A stretch of DNA of 64,000 nt from Bombus terrestris (Eukaryota; Arthropoda; Insecta; Hymenoptera; Apidae): assembly GCF_910591885.1 (NCBI RefSeq), contig NW_025963553.1, positions 4,836,001 to 4,900,000 of the forward strand. Direction: 5' to 3'. Shown one piece after another: positions 62,979 through 64,000 of the stretch. The stretch's first letter is position 1, and the number at the start of each line of letters is the position of its first letter. The position numbers and the translations under genes are program-made. The notes under the pieces were generated by a model. It made no database searches. It saw nothing but the letters and a program-made list of their open reading frames with translations, and was not told the DNA's origin.

Positions 62979-64000
62979 TTGTGATCGTTGCTCGCTCGCT
63001 CCGCTCGCTCGTAAAAATTTAGTCCAACCTCACATCCGATCCGACACGTTCGCGAATTCGAAATAAGTCGCCACCATATCGAATGACTAACGCAAGAGGG
63101 ATTGGTTTTAGGTTAGGCTATAGTTTTCGAGCGAGCGCAGCGAGCGAGAGACGCGTAAAGGTGTATCACAATCTAACGGTTTGGCTCATACGGACATTGA
63201 AACATTCGCACCAGCCAGAGGAGCCGGAAGTACTTATCGTATTGCGTGCTGACAAATGTTTACAGTTTGTGAATAGTTTCACATAAATAGTACTATTTCC
63301 ACATACTACAGTGCAATGTGATGTCCGAAGTGGTTGACAAAATTAGGTACTAACACGATATATATGCATATTGCAAAGTGTATGTATACCTTGCAAATTG
63401 TGATCGTTGCTCGCTCGCTCCGCTCGCTCGTAAAAATTTAGTCCAACCTCACATCCGATCCGACACGTTGGCAAATTCGAAATAAGTCGCCACCATATCG
63501 AATAATGAACGCAAGAGGGATTGGTTTTAGGTTAGGCTATAGTTTTCGAGCGAGCGCAGCGAACGAGAGACGCGTAAAGGTGTGTCACAATCCAACGGTT
63601 TGGCACATACGGACATTGAAACATTCGCACCAGCCCGAGGAGCCGGAAGTCTTTATCCTATTGCCTGCTGACAAATGTTTACAGTTTGTGAATAGTTTCA
63701 CATAAATAGTACTATTTCCACATACTACAGTCCAATGTGATGTCCGAAGTGGCTGACAAAATTAGGTACTAACACGAAATATATGCAAGGCAATATAAGG
63801 TATATGTATACCTTGCAAATTGTGATCGTTGCTCGCTCGCTCCGCTCGCTCGTAAAAATTTAGTCCAACCTCACATCCGATCCGACACGTTCGCAAATTC
63901 GAAATAAGTCGCCACCATATCGAATAATGAACGCAAGATGGATTGGTTTTAGGTTACGCTATAGTTTTCGAGCGAGCGCAGCGAACGAGAGACGCGTAAA
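62979..64000 (+). repeat. Final two monomers and a 181-bp partial monomer
   Basis: The monomer at 62979 mixes states: CGCGAATTCG, a CCACC site with GACTAAC, L-like GGCTCATACGG and GTACTTATCG, but D-like GGTTTTAGG, and GGTTGACAAA at its end. The next, at 63398, is 422 bp and Q/K-like with AGAGGG and a private TTGGCAAATTCG. The last starts at 63820 (K-type) and is cut by the window edge in the GCGTAAA motif, so the array continues beyond. Confidence 0.85.

Larger units (their letters stand above)
1..64000 (+). repeat. Satellite DNA array, ~420-bp monomer, 152 complete copies plus a partial copy
   Basis: The same unit recurs without a break across the window. Phased at TTGTGATCG, successive starts are separated by 419 bp (107 times), 420 bp (twice) or 422 bp (43 times), which accounts exactly for 63819 bp; a 181-bp partial monomer closes the window. 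All copies point the same way; I saw no inverted monomer, no inserted mobile element and no unique spacer. By eye, monomers of different classes differ at roughly 10-25 positions, and monomers of one class at 0-5. Because 419, 420 and 422 are not all multiples of three and the main length is not, no reading frame runs through the array. Tandem satellites of this size are typical of centromeric, pericentromeric or subtelomeric heterochromatin. I do not recognise the family, and the chromosomal location is inference. Confidence 0.98.

Noticed and set aside
1..64000. CRISPR array or bacterial repeat system
   Set aside because: The regular spacing comes from a full-length 419-422-bp repeat with no unique spacers, no cas genes and no leader.
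1..64000. Derivation from a transposon (terminal inverted repeats, Helitron ends)
   Set aside because: The inverse arms lie inside the unit 116 bases apart, no target-site duplication can be defined in a continuous array, and no transposase or CTRR-plus-hairpin end is visible.

Overview
The whole window is one satellite DNA array. From base 1 to base 64000 it is a head-to-tail run of a single ~420-bp unit, all in the same orientation, with no gene, transposon, RNA gene or unique spacer that I can support. Phased at the recurring TTGTGATCG, there are 152 complete monomers (1-63819) and a 181-base partial one (63820-64000). Lengths follow a strict two-class rule: 107 monomers of 419 bp, 43 of 422 bp, and two of 420 bp that share one private insertion; these sum exactly to 63819. 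Both ends of the window lie inside the array, so its true size is unknown.

Organism: this is eukaryotic heterochromatin-type DNA, most likely pericentromeric, centromeric or subtelomeric. The first monomer is 42.5% GC (178/419, hand count) and has 28 CpG, about 1.5 times expectation. That argues against long-term CpG methylation of this array and so against most vertebrates and plants; an invertebrate such as an arthropod would fit. I do not recognise the satellite family and cannot name a species.

Monomer plan (offsets from monomer start): a GC-rich CTCG-repeat block (12-33), an A5T3 tract (35-42), a polymorphic middle holding a 66-67 codon open frame that I judge non-coding (108-308), the reverse-complement partner of the GC block (150-170), a 14-bp perfect palindrome (307-320), and a tail with a 10-bp and a 26-bp dyad (384-418). 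In the 422-bp class the tail carries a 7-bp inversion plus a 3-bp insertion that weakens the dyad.

Class letters used below, with marker bases. N: CTGACAATTG, always 422 bp. G: GGATTGGGTTT and CTACAGCTTTC. Y: CTGCTTACAAATG. X: premature stop from TTTATAGTTTG. P: GCGAACGCAGCGAGCG with ATCATATTGCCTACTG. P': the same 3' half with GCGAGCGCAGCGAACG. S: ACAGTCTGTG with GGTAGTAAC in the tail. D: Y-like body without the Y marker. K: AGATGG and GGTTACG with CTGCTGACAAATG. L: GGTATTAGG and GGCTCATACGG. Q: CGCAGATTCG and TCGCTCCAGCCC.

Layout: 0-15 kb is built from N-G-Y followed by X, P', S and D monomers, with a repeated tetramer (1679 bp) and a repeated heptamer (2940 bp). 15-23 kb is a K/D/Y mosaic with a repeated tetramer (1682 bp). 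23.1-33.8 kb is a near-identical tandem pair of 13-mers (5459 bp), followed by N-G-Y trimers to 36.1 kb. 36.1-41.2 kb is a heterogeneous zone containing the most divergent monomer. 41.2-64 kb is a different domain built on a P-L-Q trimer, with nested and overlapping multi-monomer duplications. The pattern is what repeated unequal exchange, local amplification and conversion would produce. The monomers do not cooperate as genes; any function would be structural (chromatin, centromere, or satellite RNA).
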